7,776 nt of DNA from UBA7239 sp035456205 (GTDB lineage: Bacteria > Pseudomonadota > Gammaproteobacteria > Pseudomonadales > UBA7239). The position numbers and the translations under genes are program-made. The stretch covers positions 1-7,776 of the forward strand of contig DATIDQ010000091.1 of assembly GCA_035456205.1 (NCBI GenBank), given 5' to 3'. The notes below the pieces were generated by a model. That model was not told the origin of the DNA, ran no database searches, and saw only the letters and a list, made by a program, of their open reading frames with translations. Positions 5,901 to 7,776 of this stretch are shown one piece after another; the first letter of the stretch is position 1; the number at the start of each line of letters is the position of its first letter.

Positions 5901-7403
5901 ATGGCACGCATTGCATTTATAAAACTCTTTAGCGGTTTGAATATGGGCGTTGCCCAATTAAGCGCTGAATTGCTGCGTGCGGGTCACGAGGCTCACGTCT
6001 TTCATTTCAAAAAAACCTACATGCGCCCTAAAAACGAAACCGAGGGCATGATAGGCGGCGAGGATATCGTCACCAGCGGCGGAAAAGAGATGGTGTGGTT
6101 ACTCACTTATCCTTTTACTGATGCCGAATTTTCTGTGCTGCGTTCAGAGATTGCCGCCTTCAAACCTGACGCCATTGGCCTGAGTTGTCTTAGTGGCACC
6201 ATTGATGAAAACGCGAGAGTTACTCAGGAGCTACGCAAAGAATTCACCTGCCCGATTTTGTGGGGTGGCCTTGCACCAACGCTGGAATCAGAAAAATGTA
6301 TTATTCACGCTGACTTGATTGCCATCAATGAAGCAGAGCAAACAATTCTCGAAATTGCGGCGCGTTTAGATGCCAAACTTCCACTAACAGGAATACATGG
6401 CACATGGTATCGCGATGAAAACGGCATTCAAAAAAACCCTAATCGACCCATATTGGATCTCAATACCATTGCACAACCATGCTGGGATAAGAGCCGTCAC
6501 ACATTTATAGACGACTCGCACGTAACCCATGATTTCGTTCCGCACAATATGCGGATTGAATACCCGATTATGACGCAGCGAGGATGTCCTTTTTCTTGCT
6601 CATTTTGTGTTGAAAGCCGAATACAGGAATTGTTTGGCAAAAAAGATTCTTTACGCCGTAGAGATCCGGAACTTGTTATAGAGGAATTGCTTTGGGTAAA
6701 AGCCACTCGCCCTAAAATCAAGAAAATACTGTTCTACGATGACGTTTTTACAATAAACAAGCGTTGGCTAGAGAAGTTTCTTCCTCTCTACAAAAAAGAA
6801 ATCAATATGCCCTTCTGGTGTTATACATACCCCACAACACACACACCGGAAATTCTGGCATTACTGAAAGACCATGGATGTGTATCCGTAGGAATGGGTG
6901 TACAGACCGGTAGTGAACGGCTGCTAAAAGAACACTATAACCGGCCGACCAAACTCAACCGGATCATTGAGGCTTGCAAAGAAATTGAAGCCGCTGGCCT
7001 GGAAGGAACCTTTGACCTGATCACTCGCGGCCCATTTGATACTGAGCCGGATTTGCGTGCTACTTTCGATTTATTACTCGATATCCCATCCAATATGCAG
7101 TGTCTGGGTTTCGGCTTTATGTCTCTTTTCCCCACCTTCAATCTTACTCGCCAGGCTGAAGAAACCGGCTTGATCAGCAGCAGCAACTTTAGTTATACCC
7201 CACCACTGCCGACCAGCACCTACGATTACTATCATGATCTGTTTTTGCTAACCCGCAGTGCCATGCCGCGAGAGGATTTAATCCACCTGGCTGACCACAC
7301 ACGACTCGCAAAAAACCGGGAAGCACTCACACCTGCACTTGATGAATACATTTTCAACGCACAAAAACTGGACAGGTTTTGGGGTCGAGACTGGATCGTA
7401 TAA
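5901..7403 (+). CDS. Cobalamin-binding-type (B12) radical SAM protein, substrate unknown
   Basis: The 500-residue protein has a two-domain layout. Residues 1-160 resemble a B12-binding Rossmann-like domain: a first strand ARIAFIKLF (2-10), then LSAELLRAGHEAHVF (20-34), PDAIGLSC (89-96) and ILWGGLAPTLES (119-130). The corrinoid-coordinating DxHxxG motif is absent, as is common in this superfamily. The radical SAM domain starts near 222 with QRGCPFSCSFC; Cys229, Cys233 and Cys236 form the CX3CX2C ligands of the [4Fe-4S] cluster. FYDDVFT (278-284) and GMGVQTGSERLL (331-342) are typical later elements. Family members perform radical methylations, ring formations and other difficult C-C chemistry; the reaction here cannot be deduced. 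The ATG at 5901 has an AGGA 6 bases upstream and a second AGGAG at 5883-5887. It is divergent from glyQ, probably monocistronic, and followed by the terminator at 7412. Its base composition looks more AT-rich than the TetR gene, a weak hint of separate origin. It is not a confirmed HpnR, BchE or similar enzyme. Confidence 0.87.
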   Translation: MARIAFIKLFSGLNMGVAQLSAELLRAGHEAHVFHFKKTYMRPKNETEGMIGGEDIVTSGGKEMVWLLTYPFTDAEFSVLRSEIAAFKPDAIGLSCLSGTIDENARVTQELRKEFTCPILWGGLAPTLESEKCIIHADLIAINEAEQTILEIAARLDAKLPLTGIHGTWYRDENGIQKNPNRPILDLNTIAQPCWDKSRHTFIDDSHVTHDFVPHNMRIEYPIMTQRGCPFSCSFCVESRIQELFGKKDSLRRRDPELVIEELLWVKATRPKIKKILFYDDVFTINKRWLEKFLPLYKKEINMPFWCYTYPTTHTPEILALLKDHGCVSVGMGVQTGSERLLKEHYNRPTKLNRIIEACKEIEAAGLEGTFDLITRGPFDTEPDLRATFDLLLDIPSNMQCLGFGFMSLFPTFNLTRQAEETGLISSSNFSYTPPLPTSTYDYYHDLFLLTRSAMPREDLIHLADHTRLAKNREALTPALDEYIFNAQKLDRFWGRDWIV

Positions 7404-7411
7404 CCGGACAC

Positions 7412-7441
7412 AAAAAAGCCGCCCTTGCGGGGCGGCCTTTT
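7412..7441. terminator. Bidirectional rho-independent terminator between the radical SAM and cold-shock genes
   Basis: GCCGCCC (7418-7424) pairs with GGGCGGC (7430-7436) around a TTGCG loop. A run of six A (7412-7417) precedes the stem and TTTT (7438-7441) follows it. On the plus strand this ends the radical SAM transcript 8 bases after its stop codon. On the minus strand the A run becomes six U, making a strong terminator for the cold-shock gene ending at 7459. Confidence 0.88.
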
Positions 7442-7458
7442 ATACAACAGTACAGCTA

Positions 7459-7668
7459 TTAGATAGCGAGTACGTTGCTGGCTTGTGGGCCTTTCTGACC
7501 TTGGGTCACTTCAAAGCTGACGCGTTGGCCTTCAGCCAGAGTTTTGAAGCCTGAGCCGCTGATGGCGCTGAAATGTACGAATACATCCTTGCCATTGTCT
7601 TGCTCGATGAAGCCGAAGCCTTTGCTTTCGTTGAACCACTTGACCTTGCCAGTTGCTTGGTTAGACAT
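7459..7668 (-). CDS. CspA-family cold-shock protein
   Basis: The 69-residue single-domain protein folds as a five-stranded OB barrel that binds single-stranded RNA and DNA and acts as an RNA chaperone in the cytoplasm. RNP1 is KGFGFI (16-21) and RNP2 is VFVHF (29-33). The aromatic binding surface is complete: Trp11, Phe12, Phe18, Phe20, Phe30, His32, Phe33. GKVKWFN at 7-13 and GPQASNV at 60-66 are also typical. Length is the usual 65-70 residues. GGGAG lies 7 bases before the ATG at 7668, a good ribosome binding site. Paralogues are common, so I give no letter, and cold induction cannot be assumed. It is transcribed alone, ends into the terminator at 7412-7441, and its upstream region can form the stem-loop at 7691-7732. 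No convincing -10/-35 pair was found before the window ends. Confidence 0.97.
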   Translation of the reverse strand: MSNQATGKVKWFNESKGFGFIEQDNGKDVFVHFSAISGSGFKTLAEGQRVSFEVTQGQKGPQASNVLAI

Positions 7669-7690
7669 GTTATTACTCCCGGGTGTAACC

Positions 7691-7732
7691 CAGATAAATG
7701 TAGATTATCCGCGTGAACGGACGGTTTATCTG
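7691..7732 (-). promoter_or_regulatory. Possible structured leader (stem-loop) upstream of the cold-shock gene
   Basis: CAGATAAA and its exact complement TTTATCTG (7691-7698 and 7725-7732) form an 8-bp outer stem. Inside it, TCCG and CGGA (7708-7711 and 7718-7721) can form a 4-bp stem with a six-base loop. The internal loop is uneven: 3 bases on one side and 9 on the other. The structure ends 22 bases before the ATG and directly abuts a small GGGT/ACCC hairpin (7681-7691) beside the ribosome binding site. Whether this is transcribed as leader RNA or is a DNA operator is unknown. Structured leaders that respond to temperature are known for cspA in E. coli, but no sequence match is claimed. Confidence 0.35.
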
Positions 7733-7776
7733 AAAATCCAGCACTTACTCGGGAAGAAACCAAGCGGTACTACTTA

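Noticed and set aside
7506..7763. 85-residue minus-strand open frame overlapping the cold-shock gene in another frame
   Set aside because: Its sequence is explained by out-of-frame reading of the clearly recognisable CspA-type gene.
1..7776. CRISPR array, insertion sequence, toxin-antitoxin or phage-defence system
   Set aside because: No regularly spaced repeats, transposase motifs, terminal repeats with target duplications, or defence-family domains were found; every substantial gene has a recognisable family.

Overview
The window looks like ordinary chromosomal sequence from a Gram-negative gammaproteobacterium. The evidence is a two-subunit (alpha/beta) glycyl-tRNA synthetase, a heptose-bisphosphate phosphatase of lipopolysaccharide core synthesis, a membrane lysophosphatidate acyltransferase, a glutathione-dependent formaldehyde protein and a CspA-type cold-shock protein. 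The order glyQ-glyS-gmhB-plsC matches, from memory, the block beside dnaA-gyrB in Pseudomonas aeruginosa (PA0009, PA0008, PA0006, PA0005). A Pseudomonas or Cellvibrio-like relative, with the block possibly near the replication origin, is therefore a reasonable inference. The species cannot be fixed from the sequence alone.

Layout. Positions 7-1258 (+) hold a TetR-family regulator followed, after 61 bases, by gfa with a strong ribosome binding site. A perfect 17-bp inverted repeat (1263-1307) separates gfa from the convergent minus-strand cluster. That cluster, in transcription order from 5710 down to 1307, is glyQ, glyS, gmhB and plsC. Its junctions are overlapping or nearly so (a one-base TGATG overlap, a 3-base gap and a 14-base overlap), as expected of a translationally coupled operon. 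A perfect TATAAT lies 48 bases upstream of glyQ. After a 190-bp divergent intergenic region comes a plus-strand gene for a 500-residue cobalamin-binding-type radical SAM protein (5901-7403). A bidirectional hairpin terminator (7412-7441) separates it from a minus-strand cold-shock gene (7459-7668), whose upstream leader can fold into a two-part stem-loop (7691-7732).

How the genes work together. GlyQ and GlyS form one enzyme that charges tRNA-Gly. GmhB and PlsC serve the envelope (lipopolysaccharide heptose and phospholipid precursors), so the operon joins translation with envelope growth. TetR and gfa may be a regulator-target pair for formaldehyde or glutathione stress, but no formaldehyde-glutathione dehydrogenase gene is in the window. 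The radical SAM protein has no recognisable partner here and its substrate is unknown. It is the least explained gene in the window. I found no CRISPR array, insertion sequence, tRNA, rRNA or prophage gene, and no evidence for a complete undescribed multi-gene system.
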